NCBI GenBank assembly: GCA_022793675.1
Contig: JAAWDH010000042.1
Span: forward strand, 48,378-112,377
Source: Oscillospiraceae bacterium
GTDB taxonomy: Bacteria > Bacillota > Clostridia > Oscillospirales > Ruminococcaceae
DNA: 64,000 nt
Direction: 5' to 3'
Shown: in pieces, positions 51,082-59,103 of the stretch
Numbering within the stretch: the stretch's first letter is position 1
Layout of the letters: each line of letters opens with the position of its first letter
Position numbers and translations under genes: made by a program
Notes under the pieces: generated by a model
The model's database searches: none
Told to the model about the DNA's origin: nothing
The model's input: the letters and a program-made list of their open reading frames with translations, nothing else

Positions 51082-51852
51082 CTAGTCGAAGTGAAGATCG
51101 CGGCCCAGCACGCTGGTTTTTGATTCTTGGCTGGAAACGTTTTTATCTGGCTCTGAAGATGTTTCCTCCGAAGGCTCCTCTTTCAATGAGGTTTCATTAG
51201 AAGATTGCTGCATCCCGTCTGAAGACGCTTCCTCTGAAGAGGCTGCTTCCGCCGCAGCCTCTGCGTCGTGCTCATACTGGGTGTAAAAATCCAGCTTATC
51301 CCCCTCCGAGCGCCAGCAGGCGGCTGTAAAAGTCAGCGTTGCGTCCTTATAAGGCTCTGTTACCTGATGGTCAAGCAGCAGCTGGGTAGTGCCTTCCTGC
51401 TCATCCGTCCAGATGGAGAGCAGGCGGATGGTGTTGCTGTCAATTGGGGTTTCAGGTTCGGTGAAGCTATCGCGAACCGTGATGTAAATCTTCTCATACA
51501 GTGCCAGCGAGCGCTGCAGCGTAGCGTCGGTGGAAGCGCTGACCAGATAAAGCCCTTCCTCGTCAAAATGGTACCTAAGCTGCCACCGTTGCTCTAAAAA
51601 ATGCTGTTTTTCCAGGGTATAGATTTCAGAAGCACCGCCCCGGCCGCTGACCAGCAGCGGGTCTTTCAGCGTAACGCCGGTAAGTTCTTCAACCTCTGCC
51701 CGGGTCATACCCCAGCGGAGATCCTGCCAGACATAGTGCCCTGCGCCGTCCTGCAGCCGGTCAAGGCTGAGGATATCGGGCTGTTTGCTGCACCCAGCCA
51801 GCATCGCCAAGCCCAGCGCCAGCAGCAGCGCTGTTTTCCAAAGCTTTTTCAT
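51082..51852 (-). CDS. Lipoprotein of unknown function with acidic Ser-rich tail
   Basis: 256 aa. The signal peptide ends in MLAGC (Cys21). Residues about 40-190 form a compact domain beginning YVWQDLRWGMTRAEVEELTG, reminiscent of small outer-surface assembly-type (SmpA/DUF-like) folds. The C-terminal about 60 residues are Ala/Ser/Glu-rich low-complexity sequence. I do not recognise a family. It is the first gene of an operon with the sulfatase and has its own promoter. Confidence 0.75.
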   Translation of the reverse strand: MKKLWKTALLLALGLAMLAGCSKQPDILSLDRLQDGAGHYVWQDLRWGMTRAEVEELTGVTLKDPLLVSGRGGASEIYTLEKQHFLEQRWQLRYHFDEEGLYLVSASTDATLQRSLALYEKIYITVRDSFTEPETPIDSNTIRLLSIWTDEQEGTTQLLLDHQVTEPYKDATLTFTAACWRSEGDKLDFYTQYEHDAEAAAEAASSEEASSDGMQQSSNETSLKEEPSEETSSEPDKNVSSQESKTSVLGRDLHFD

Positions 51853-51885
51853 AACTGCTTCAGTCCCCTTTTATCTGATACTTTC

Positions 51886-51914
51886 ATTATAGCAAACTCC
51901 TGAAAAATATTCAA
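51886..51914 (-). promoter_or_regulatory. Promoter of the lipoprotein-sulfatase operon
   Basis: Minus strand TTGAAT (51909-51914), 17-bp spacer, TATAAT (51886-51891) with extended TGC. Confidence 0.8.
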
Positions 51915-51968
51915 GCTTTTTTTATACGCTGGCTGGAGCGGCAGGATTAAAAAGATTGCAGAACCTAT

Positions 51969-52077
51969 CGACGCAGTAAGCGGCTATGGTGAGGCAGACG
52001 GCTACCCTAGCGATTAAAAGCCTTTGCAGCTTAGCTTTGCTAAGCTAGGCTTTCCTTCAGAAAGCGTCGTACTCCTC
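51969..52077 (+). repeat. Dispersed intergenic repeat A, copy 6
   Basis: CGACGCAGTAAGCG, GGCAGACGGCTACCCTAGCG, ATTAAAAGCCTTTGC, the inserted palindrome AGCTTAGCTTTGCTAAGCT, AGGCTTTCCTTCAGAAAGCG and CGTACTCCT. It lies between two divergent promoters. Confidence 0.86.
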
Positions 52078-52099
52078 ATACCTTCAGCAAATAAAAAGA

Positions 52100-52128
52100 T
52101 TGAAAACAAGGACAAGGTGTGCTATAAT
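52100..52128 (+). promoter_or_regulatory. Promoter of the iron-type alcohol dehydrogenase gene
   Basis: TTGAAA (52100-52105), 17-bp spacer, TATAAT (52123-52128). Confidence 0.82.
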
Positions 52129-52163
52129 AAACCCAAATAAACATCGACAGGAGGATGGTTATC

Positions 52164-53312
52164 ATGGCAAATAGAATGATCCTTAACGAAACTTCCTACT
52201 TCGGCGCTGGCGCAATTGCTGAAGTCGTAAACGAAATCAAAGCCCGCGCCTTTGGGAAGGTGTTGGTAGTCACCGACCCCGACCTTTTGAAGTTCAATGT
52301 CGCCCAAAAGGTCACTGGCCTGCTGGACAAAGCCGGGATTGTCTACAAAATCTACAGCGACATTAAAGCCAATCCTACCATTGCCAATATCCAAGGCGGC
52401 GTCGCGGTTATCAAAGAGTTCGGCGCCGACGGCATCGTTGCCATTGGCGGCGGCTCTGCTATGGATACCGCCAAAGGCATCGGCATCATCGCCGCCAACC
52501 CAGAGTTTGCCGACGTGGCGAGCCTTGAAGGCGTTGCCCCCACTAAGAACCGGTCGGTGCCGATTATCGCCGTTCCCACCACTGCCGGCACTGCCGCCGA
52601 GGTCACCATCAACTATGTAGTCACCGATGTGGAGAAAAAACGCAAATTTGTCTGCGTCGATCCCCACGATATCCCCGTCGTCGCTGTTGTCGACCCTGAT
52701 ATGATGGGCAGTATGCCCAAGGGCCTGACTGCCTCCACCGGTATGGACGCCCTGACCCACGCCATCGAAGGCTATATTACCAAAGGCGCTTGGGAAATGA
52801 CCGATATGATGCACCTCAAAGCTATCGAGATTATCGCCCGTTCGCTGCGGGGCGCGGTGGCTGGTACCCCCGAAGGCCGCGAGGGTATGGCGCTGGGCCA
52901 GTATGTGGCCGGTATGGGCTTTTCCAACGTCGGTCTGGGCATTGTCCATTCGATGGCCCATGCGCTGGGCGCCGTCTACGACACTCCCCACGGCGTCGCT
53001 AACGCAATCCTTCTGCCTACCGTTATGGCTTACAACGCCGATGCCACTGGTGAAAAATACCGCGAAATTGCCCGCGCGATGGGCGTCGCCAATGTGGACG
53101 GTATGACTGTTGAGGAATACCGCAAGGCTGCCGTCGACGCCGTGCGCCAGCTTTCCGTTGATGTGGGCATCCCAACTGATTTGAAGGCTATCGTCAAAGA
53201 AGAAGACGTCGATTTCCTCGCCCAGTCTGCTATGGACGACGCCTGCCGCCCCGGCAACCCCAAGGAACCTACCAAGGAAGATATCATCGCCCTGTATAAA
53301 TCGCTGCTGTAA
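52164..53312 (+). CDS. fucO: Iron-containing alcohol dehydrogenase, lactaldehyde reductase-like
   Basis: Group III (iron-dependent) alcohol dehydrogenase, 382 aa, the length of FucO. NAD-binding segment AIGGGSAMDTAKG and metal-ligand segment GMDALTHAIEGY, then HSMAHALGAVYDTPHG, match the family. FucO reduces lactaldehyde to 1,2-propanediol during fucose or rhamnose breakdown, but a broader alcohol dehydrogenase role is possible, since no fucose or rhamnose gene is in the window. The ATG at 52164 follows AGGAGG by 9 bases. It is monocistronic, with a terminator at 53332. Confidence 0.85.
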   Translation: MANRMILNETSYFGAGAIAEVVNEIKARAFGKVLVVTDPDLLKFNVAQKVTGLLDKAGIVYKIYSDIKANPTIANIQGGVAVIKEFGADGIVAIGGGSAMDTAKGIGIIAANPEFADVASLEGVAPTKNRSVPIIAVPTTAGTAAEVTINYVVTDVEKKRKFVCVDPHDIPVVAVVDPDMMGSMPKGLTASTGMDALTHAIEGYITKGAWEMTDMMHLKAIEIIARSLRGAVAGTPEGREGMALGQYVAGMGFSNVGLGIVHSMAHALGAVYDTPHGVANAILLPTVMAYNADATGEKYREIARAMGVANVDGMTVEEYRKAAVDAVRQLSVDVGIPTDLKAIVKEEDVDFLAQSAMDDACRPGNPKEPTKEDIIALYKSLL

Positions 53313-53331
53313 AGGTATTTTTCAGCAGAAA

Positions 53332-53376
53332 GCCCGCCGCAGTTCCATCTGAAATTGCGGCGGGCATATTTTCTCT
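53332..53376. terminator. Terminator between the dehydrogenase gene and the cobalamin operon
   Basis: GCCCGCCGCA pairs with TGCGGCGGGC, then a T-rich tract. It serves convergent transcription. Confidence 0.82.
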
Positions 53377-53378
53377 TT

Positions 53379-54026
53379 TTAGTTAATTTCCCAGGTAAAG
53401 GTGACGTTTTTCCGAAACTCGATGTCCTCTGGGATAAAATTTAGCGCGCCGGCCGAAAAAGCCATATCGCTTTTCAGTGCACAGCGCGTGGCTGAAAGCA
53501 TTCCCCTTTCGCCCCAGTTGTAGTCAATATGGATGAGCCTGCCCAGTGTCACTCCTGACGCCCGGCAGAGGATCAGCGCGTTTTCGCGCGCCTCGGCGGC
53601 GGCTTTTTGAAGCAGCGCCTCCTTCAAAGCTGCCGGGTTTTTAACAGCAAAGTCGAGGGAAAATTCTGGGCAGACGCCGCTTTGGTTGATAGCCGTTATC
53701 GTCTTTCCTAGCAGCTCCATATCAAGCTCAAAGTCCGTTCGTAATGTACAAAGGCAAAGATAGCCTATAAAAACCCGTTGGAAATTTCCTTGCTCATCGG
53801 AGACAGTCTGATACTCGGCAGAAACGCTGAGGTTTGTGGTTTTTAGGCTATTGGCATCAAGGCCTGCCTGTCCCAGCGCTGTTTTCAAAGCTTCCGCCTG
53901 GGTGTTAGATTCGTCGGATGCTTTGGCATAGTCGGCGCTGCGGGCGCTGATATTTAGGGTCAGCACCACTGTGTCAGGTTTGGCCGATAAGGTGGCGGTG
54001 CCTTGGACAGTAATTGTCCGTTCCAT
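53379..54026 (-). CDS. SIMPL domain (DUF541) protein
   Basis: 215 aa, SIMPL/DUF541 family: starts ERTITVQGTATLSAKPDTVV, and carries a late AAAEARENALILCRASG helix. It has no signal peptide, unlike many periplasmic members. The ATG at 54026 is preceded by AAAGGAG; an in-frame ATG at 54041 overlaps that site. It is the last gene of the cobalamin operon, 11 bp after cobC, with no known role in that pathway. Confidence 0.82.
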   Translation of the reverse strand: MERTITVQGTATLSAKPDTVVLTLNISARSADYAKASDESNTQAEALKTALGQAGLDANSLKTTNLSVSAEYQTVSDEQGNFQRVFIGYLCLCTLRTDFELDMELLGKTITAINQSGVCPEFSLDFAVKNPAALKEALLQKAAAEARENALILCRASGVTLGRLIHIDYNWGERGMLSATRCALKSDMAFSAGALNFIPEDIEFRKNVTFTWEIN

Positions 54027-54037
54027 AAAAACTCCTT

Positions 54038-54616
54038 TCATTTAAGGAAACGGTAACTGGCGCAGCCGCCCTCTGGCAGGGTGCAGAGCACTGCACCGCC
54101 GGGTTGTGGCTGCCATTCGTAGCGGTTTTTGGGGATCTCCGGGAAAAGCCAGCTAAGGATGAGGGCGATAACGCCGCCGTGGGCAACAAGCAGCAGATCC
54201 TGCCTGTCGGCCAAAAGGGCGTCAAAAGTTTTTTTCACCCGCGCCGCCATCTGGACACCGCTTTCGCCGCCCGGCGTGAGGTTTTGCTCATTGTCCCCAG
54301 AAATCCAGGCCTGGTAATCCGGCGTATCCTTCAGTTCCTCATAGCTCCGCATTTCAAAGGCGCCGAAATTCATCTCTCGCAGGCCGGGAAGCTGTTCGTG
54401 GGGGAGCGGGCCGTAAAGCAGCATTAACGTCTCCTCGCAGCGTTTCATTCCGCTGGTAACTGCTCTGAAGCCGTCAGGGGCGGGGAGGATGCCGCGCCGT
54501 TTTACTGTCAGCAGTTCTGCCCGCCCGTTTTCCGAGAGCGGAAGGTCGGTAGCGCCGCAATAGAGGCGTTTTTCGTTGGCAGCCGTACGGCCGTGGCGGA
54601 TTAACAGCAGTCTCAT
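54038..54616 (-). CDS. cobC: Histidine phosphatase, probable alpha-ribazole phosphatase
   Basis: 192 aa phosphoglycerate-mutase-like phosphatase. The catalytic motif LIRHGRT (His8) starts the protein and the second catalytic His lies in LLVAHGGVIALIL. Its place in the cobalamin operon points to CobC, which removes the phosphate from alpha-ribazole 5'-phosphate or its cobamide product. The ATG at 54616 overlaps the 3' end of the upstream gene by 4 bases; longer frames upstream belong to that gene read out of frame. Confidence 0.82.
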   Translation of the reverse strand: MRLLLIRHGRTAANEKRLYCGATDLPLSENGRAELLTVKRRGILPAPDGFRAVTSGMKRCEETLMLLYGPLPHEQLPGLREMNFGAFEMRSYEELKDTPDYQAWISGDNEQNLTPGGESGVQMAARVKKTFDALLADRQDLLLVAHGGVIALILSWLFPEIPKNRYEWQPQPGGAVLCTLPEGGCASYRFLK

Positions 54617-54990
54617 TTCAGGCGCTGCTCCAATCCGCAGAAAAGGCGGGTTACAGTTTCCGCTCTGTCGGCAAGATAGGTTGCCAGCTGCCCGGCCGCT
54701 TCCCGCCAGGCGCGGCTTTCCCGTTCGATTGGGACGACGCCGCAGAAGATATCCTCGCAGATGAAGATGCTGTCCGCCCACGCCGGATAGGCAGCCCTGA
54801 AAATGCCTATCGGATCTTCTTTCCGGCGGGCGCAGCCCAGCGCGAAAGCTTCCAAATGATAGATGCATCGCCGGGAAAAATCCACAGGCGCGCTGTCCGT
54901 GCAGGTGAAAATGTCAGCGTCGGACAGCTGGAAGTGCGCGGCTGCCCAACGAAGTTTCCCCTGATAAGCGCCGCCGATAACCAAGTGCAT
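54613..54990 (-). CDS. Short CobU-like protein with altered P-loop
   Basis: 125 aa, similar in layout to adenosylcobinamide kinase/guanylyltransferase (CobU, usually about 175-185 aa) but shortened. The start HLVIGGAYQGKLRWA replaces the GGxxSGKS P-loop by GGAYQGKL. The stretch DSIFICEDIFCGVVPIERE matches the CobU region after the second motif. It lies between cobS and cobC and overlaps cobC by 4 bases. A full-length cobU is present at 55814, so this may be a diverged paralogue with another task or a regulator. Confidence 0.7.
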   Translation of the reverse strand: MHLVIGGAYQGKLRWAAAHFQLSDADIFTCTDSAPVDFSRRCIYHLEAFALGCARRKEDPIGIFRAAYPAWADSIFICEDIFCGVVPIERESRAWREAAGQLATYLADRAETVTRLFCGLEQRLK

Positions 54991-55046
54991 AAAAACCTTC
55001 CTTCCTGAGCCGTCGCAGATCGCCGTTTACAGCGGACATGGCGTAT

Positions 55047-55817
55047 TTAGCCAGCAAAGCCTGCCCCAAAAACTGCATAGGCGGCCGCTCCGCACAGCTC
55101 GGCAACCGTAATCGCATACCCGGCAATATCCCCCGACATCCCTTTAAGGGAGGAAAATGCCCGTCGAAGCGCAGCCGCGAATCCTGCCGCAGCAGCGGCG
55201 GCGGCAATGCCGCCAGGCCATCCGTTCAGCAGAAATCCGCCCATCAGCGCTAAGAGGATCGCCGCGCAGAAATAGGCGATATGGCCTTTTCTGACTCCTG
55301 CCTGGTAGCCGCCGGCATACTGGCTTTCCGACATCGGCGGCAGCACCGTCACTGCCAGCCCCGCGCAGGCTCTGGAAACTGCCGAAACAGCAGCCAGCCC
55401 TAAGTAGCATGGCGTATCCGTCATAGCGCTGAAAGCCCCAAAGCCCAGTATCAGCAGAATCCCTGCCGCTGCTACTGCAAAGGAACCAACATGGGGGTCC
55501 TTGAGGATTTCCCGCCGCTTTTCCAGCGCCCGCCAGGATTTCACTGCGTCTGTCACATCAAGAAAGCCGTCTAAGTGCATAAACCCCGTTACCAGATAGG
55601 GGAAAGCGCACATCACGGCTGCCCGGAGCGCCCCTGGCAGCCCTAGCTTCCACATCCCCCAGCCCATAGCCGCCCACAGTCCGCCGGTGAACAGCCCGAC
55701 CGCCGGCAAAAACAGCGTCATCAGCGGCCGGTCGTCTTCTTCCCAGCAGCGGAAAGGCATCGGGATGGCGCAGAACATCGAAAAACACATCCCCAGCGCC
55801 CGCAGATATCGTTTCAT
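55047..55817 (-). CDS. cobS: Adenosylcobinamide-GDP ribazoletransferase (cobalamin synthase)
   Basis: 256 aa integral membrane enzyme with about six or seven helices. The signature HLDGFLDVTDA (about 95-105) coordinates magnesium. It joins adenosylcobinamide-GDP with alpha-ribazole (phosphate) to make the complete cobamide. The ATG at 55817 overlaps the cobU stop (ATGA) and has GGGAGG upstream. An earlier in-frame start at 55859 lies within cobU. Confidence 0.93.
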   Translation of the reverse strand: MKRYLRALGMCFSMFCAIPMPFRCWEEDDRPLMTLFLPAVGLFTGGLWAAMGWGMWKLGLPGALRAAVMCAFPYLVTGFMHLDGFLDVTDAVKSWRALEKRREILKDPHVGSFAVAAAGILLILGFGAFSAMTDTPCYLGLAAVSAVSRACAGLAVTVLPPMSESQYAGGYQAGVRKGHIAYFCAAILLALMGGFLLNGWPGGIAAAAAAAGFAAALRRAFSSLKGMSGDIAGYAITVAELCGAAAYAVFGAGFAG

Positions 55818-56350
55818 CCCGGAAACCTCCCTTTGTGCAGCACCGCTGTTCCAGCGCATAGTTCCGCGACCGTATCGCAGGCGCGGGCCAGCGCCCGGTT
55901 TAGCCTTGCCAAATCCCGCCGGTAAGTCTCGGTAAAATCATCATAAAGAGCGGCGTCCGAATGGATATAATCGCTGATAAACAGCGCATTTTCCGCCTTT
56001 TCTGCCAGCGCCAGCAGGCCCTCTTCGGCCCGCCTTGCCGCCAGCGGGTCGGCCTCTCCCTCAAAAGAACACGGGAACATCTCATTCATCAGCAAAGCCG
56101 TGACGCTGTCGACAACCATCGTGCCGCTGCCTGCCGTTTCCAGGCAGCAGGCGATGTTCCGCGGCTGCTCTATCGTCGTAAACCCCAGCCCGGCCCGTTC
56201 AGCGATATGGCGGCCAATACGGGCGCGGTCCTCGCCGTCGGCAGGCAGCATCGTGGCAATATAAAAGCGGGGCGCAGGCAATGCCAGCGCCAATTTCAGC
56301 GCCAGTGCCGTCTTGCCGTTTTTACAGCCGCTGCAAAGGAAAATCGTCAT
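55814..56350 (-). CDS. cobU: Adenosylcobinamide kinase/guanylyltransferase
   Basis: 178 aa, full length for CobU. P-loop SGCKNGKTALA near the start (variant of GGxxSGKS), FYIATMLPADGED with RIGRHIAERAG, VVDSVTALLMNEMF and FISDYIHS follow the family order. It phosphorylates adenosylcobinamide and transfers GMP to it. It overlaps cobT and cobS by 4 bases on each side, so the three are translationally coupled. Confidence 0.88.
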   Translation of the reverse strand: MTIFLCSGCKNGKTALALKLALALPAPRFYIATMLPADGEDRARIGRHIAERAGLGFTTIEQPRNIACCLETAGSGTMVVDSVTALLMNEMFPCSFEGEADPLAARRAEEGLLALAEKAENALFISDYIHSDAALYDDFTETYRRDLARLNRALARACDTVAELCAGTAVLHKGRFPG

Positions 56351-57453
56351 CCGTTATCGTCCCCTCCGGCTGCAAAAGCATCGATCCGGCGGATAGGTTC
56401 CAAATAATGGTCGTCAATGCCAGCCTCGTCAAAAGTTGCCATCCCGTCCAGCACCGCGCAGGCCGCGTCCAATACCTCAAACGCCAGCGGACAGCCGCTG
56501 CCTTCCCCCAACCGCATCTGTAAGTCAAATAACGGGGAAAGCCCCAATGCTTCCATCAGGGCTTTGCTGCCGATTTCCACCGAAGCGTGGGAGGGTACTA
56601 GGTACCCTTTTGCCGCTGGGCAGAGCCGCACCGCGCAGAGCGCCGCCGCCGCCGAAATAAACCCATCGATGACCGCCGGCCGCCGCCCGGCTGCCGCCCC
56701 CAGGAATGCTCCGGCCATTGCCGCGAGGTCCAGCCCGCCTACCTTGGCGAGCACGTCCGCCGGATCGGCTGGGTCAGGGGCGTTGATTTGCAGCGCCATA
56801 CGGACGACCTGCTGTTTTTTCCGGAAAGCTTCGTCGGTCAGGCCCGCCCCGCGCCCCACTGCTTTTTCCGCCGGCAACCCAGTCAGGGCTGCGGTTACCG
56901 CCGCCGAAGTGGTGGTATTGCCGATACCCATTTCGCCGATGCCCAGCACCTCTGCACCGCCGGCAATCGCTTCAAGCGCTGCCTCTGCGCCGATTTGGAG
57001 CGCTTTGAGCGCCATCTCCCTAGGCATAGCCGGGCCGCGGGCAATGTTCCCAGTACCGAAAGCCAGCTTGCGGTTGATGACTGCCGTGCCCGACAGGTCG
57101 GCGTTGACCCCGACATCGTAAACCGTCAGCTTGCAGCCAAAATGCGCCGCCAGCACTGCCGCGCCAGTTTTCCCAAGCGTCAGGTTGACGCTCTGCTGGG
57201 CGGTTACGGAAGGCGGCGTGCTGGCTATCCCTTCCGCCACGACGCCGTTATCGGCGGCAAAAATCAACAGATGCCTTACTTTGACTTGGTTGTGTGCGTT
57301 TCCAGTAATGCCCGCCAGCTGGATAGAAAGTTCCTCCAACCGTCCCAAGCTTCCCGGCGGCTTAGCGAGTTTTGCCTGCCGTTTTCTGGCGGCTTCCATC
57401 GCTGCTGAAGAAAGAGGGGATACCGCATCAATTACACTTTGTATATCCTTCAT
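56347..57453 (-). CDS. cobT: Nicotinate-nucleotide-dimethylbenzimidazole phosphoribosyltransferase
   Basis: 368 aa. It activates the lower-ligand base to its riboside phosphate. CobT landmarks: KPPGSLGRLEELSIQLAGI near the start, FAADNGVVAEGIASTPPSVT, GEMGIGNTTTSAAV, and KVGGLDLAAMAGAFLGAAA. It is the first cob gene, 24 bp after the probable anti-sigma gene, with a GGAG ribosome site. No cobalamin riboswitch lies before it. Only the lower-ligand and assembly steps are encoded here, so the corrinoid ring is made elsewhere or salvaged. Confidence 0.95.
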   Translation of the reverse strand: MKDIQSVIDAVSPLSSAAMEAARKRQAKLAKPPGSLGRLEELSIQLAGITGNAHNQVKVRHLLIFAADNGVVAEGIASTPPSVTAQQSVNLTLGKTGAAVLAAHFGCKLTVYDVGVNADLSGTAVINRKLAFGTGNIARGPAMPREMALKALQIGAEAALEAIAGGAEVLGIGEMGIGNTTTSAAVTAALTGLPAEKAVGRGAGLTDEAFRKKQQVVRMALQINAPDPADPADVLAKVGGLDLAAMAGAFLGAAAGRRPAVIDGFISAAAALCAVRLCPAAKGYLVPSHASVEIGSKALMEALGLSPLFDLQMRLGEGSGCPLAFEVLDAACAVLDGMATFDEAGIDDHYLEPIRRIDAFAAGGDDNG

Positions 57454-57477
57454 TGAATACTACTCCAATAAACCGAT

Positions 57478-58338
57478 TTATTTTGCCGCTTCTGTCTCTT
57501 GGGGCGGATTTTCTGGTATCAGTTGGCAGGCTTCGACCATGGACGCGGCTTCGTTTTCTTCCATCCCTTCGTTTGAGAATAGGCTGATAACCTGTTCTCC
57601 GTTGTCCATGACAATCAGATAGATTTCTTCGCTGCTGCCATAAAAAACCGCTTGATTTTCATATTCCAGGCGGGACGTTTCGGTTACCGGATAAGCAAGT
57701 TCGAGTACAGTCTCTGTTGCTGTTTCAGCCACAAAGAAGCTGAAGCTGCGGCTTTCTTCTGTCCAGTCAACCTGCAATACCGCGCCGTCGATGACGGAAA
57801 AGTTGGTTGCCTTTTCGGTCACAAAGGCAGGCGCTGTTGCTGAAAAAGGCAGCGCCGCTTGGGCTTCTTCCAAGGTTTCGTAAGACACGGTCTGGCCGGC
57901 GTAGAGCTGCCGCTCCGTCCGTTCAGCTGACATTTCGCCGGATTTATCGGTATTTTTGCTTTTGTCTTCAGCAGCGGCGGGGGCGGAAATCGTCGCCTGC
58001 GGCGAGAGGCCGCCGGCGGCTCCGGCAGATGCGCCGCCGGCCATCCCAGGTTCGTCTTCCCCCGCGTCAGCGCCGCCGTCAGTATCTTCCAGCGTGCATT
58101 CCGCCGTCAGGCAAAGGGGGGGGGCACCGTTTGTACCAGCACTGCCAATATTCCCAAGGCCCATCCAAGTTCCGCCAGCCAAAGCGACAACCAGGCAGGC
58201 CGCCGCCCCAAGGGCAGGTTTGAGCCAGACGCTGCCCGTCTGCTGCGCAGGAGCCTGTTTGGCCGCCGCCAGTACCCGCCGGCGTAAAGCGTCGGAGACG
58301 GTGATTCGGTTCATAGCCGCTTTATAGGTCTTCTTCAA
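57478..58338 (-). CDS. Probable anti-sigma factor / regulatory membrane protein
   Basis: 286 aa. A short basic cytoplasmic part (about 1-40) is followed by one membrane helix (about 41-62, AALGAAACLVVALAGGTWMG). A Gly/Ala/Glu-rich low-complexity spacer (about 65-145) leads to an outer domain from about 150 to the end (YETLEEAQAALPFSATAPAF ... YGSSEEIYLIVMDNGEQVI). Overlapping the ECF sigma gene, it fits a membrane anti-sigma factor, though no zinc-binding HxxxCxxC motif is present. The start is probably the TTG at 58338, 9 bases after AAAGGAG; TTG 58344 and ATG 58314 are alternatives. The outer domain resembles DUF4367-type sensors. Confidence 0.72.
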   Translation of the reverse strand: MKKTYKAAMNRITVSDALRRRVLAAAKQAPAQQTGSVWLKPALGAAACLVVALAGGTWMGLGNIGSAGTNGAPPLCLTAECTLEDTDGGADAGEDEPGMAGGASAGAAGGLSPQATISAPAAAEDKSKNTDKSGEMSAERTERQLYAGQTVSYETLEEAQAALPFSATAPAFVTEKATNFSVIDGAVLQVDWTEESRSFSFFVAETATETVLELAYPVTETSRLEYENQAVFYGSSEEIYLIVMDNGEQVISLFSNEGMEENEAASMVEACQLIPENPPQETEAAK

Positions 58339-58831
58339 GTTCAACCGCTCCTTTCAAAGTTTCGCGCAGCATCCCGCGGCCGCGGAACAGCAGCGAACGG
58401 ATCGTGGCTTCCTTCTTTTTCAGCAAAGCCGAGATTTGGGCGATGCTGTAATCTTCGTAATAGAACAGGTGGATGACCTCCCGGTATTTGGCCGGCAGGG
58501 CCATAACAGCCTCCAGCACCTCGCTGCCGTCCTGCCAGCTGCCGTCGTCGGCGGGCAGGTTCATTTCAGTGAGTTCCTGGTGCCGCCGCCAGGGGGAGCG
58601 CAGCCGGTTGCGGCAGAGGTTGATTGTCACCCGGACAATCCAGTGGCGGCGGTGGTCTTCGCTCTCAAAGGCCGGCTGTTTTTCGATTAGTTTCAGGAAA
58701 ACGTCTTGCAGGACGTCTTCGGCGTCGGCTCGGTTTTTAAGGCAGGAGAAAGCGAGACGCAAAACCATATTGCCGTAGCGGTCAAGGATTATGTCTAGAG
58801 GCTCGCTGCCCACCATTGAAGCCTTTTCCAT
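58322..58831 (-). CDS. RNA polymerase sigma factor, ECF type
   Basis: 169 aa, sigma-70 family ECF (SigV/SigW-like). Region 2 has NRADAEDVLQDVFLKLIEK (about 30-50). Region 4 has LPAKYREVIHLFYYEDYSIA and IRSLLFRGRGMLRETL. The ATG at 58831 has AAAGGAG; an in-frame start at 58873 lacks a site. It heads an operon with the membrane protein at 57478 and, without a gap, the cobalamin genes. Target promoters were not identified. Confidence 0.92.
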   Translation of the reverse strand: MEKASMVGSEPLDIILDRYGNMVLRLAFSCLKNRADAEDVLQDVFLKLIEKQPAFESEDHRRHWIVRVTINLCRNRLRSPWRRHQELTEMNLPADDGSWQDGSEVLEAVMALPAKYREVIHLFYYEDYSIAQISALLKKKEATIRSLLFRGRGMLRETLKGAVELEEDL

Positions 58832-59103
58832 GCCCCCGCTCCTTTCTGTATAGATTACCCGCCGGCAGCCCAAAAGGTTGCAAGCCGGGCAAAATTTTAT
58901 AGGCGGTTGTTTTTATTTTGTTTACAGGGCCGGGATGCACCAGATGGCTTTATTTTTGTCACCAATATAATAAGGGCATCGCCTGCGCGGGATCCATCAA
59001 ATCTCCGTTCCCATTTTACCATTTTTATCGCGCAGATGCAAGGATATTGCTGCAAATACTTTTATAGATAGCCCAGTTTGCCAAAAAAATCCATGTTTTC
59101 CTA

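Noticed and set aside
3578..52077. Repeat A as an insertion sequence or CRISPR array
   Set aside because: No transposase frame fits in about 100 bp, no terminal inverted repeats were seen, and the copies are scattered singly rather than regularly spaced.
57400..57480. Cobalamin riboswitch before cobT
   Set aside because: Only 24 bases separate cobT from the previous gene and no such fold is visible there.
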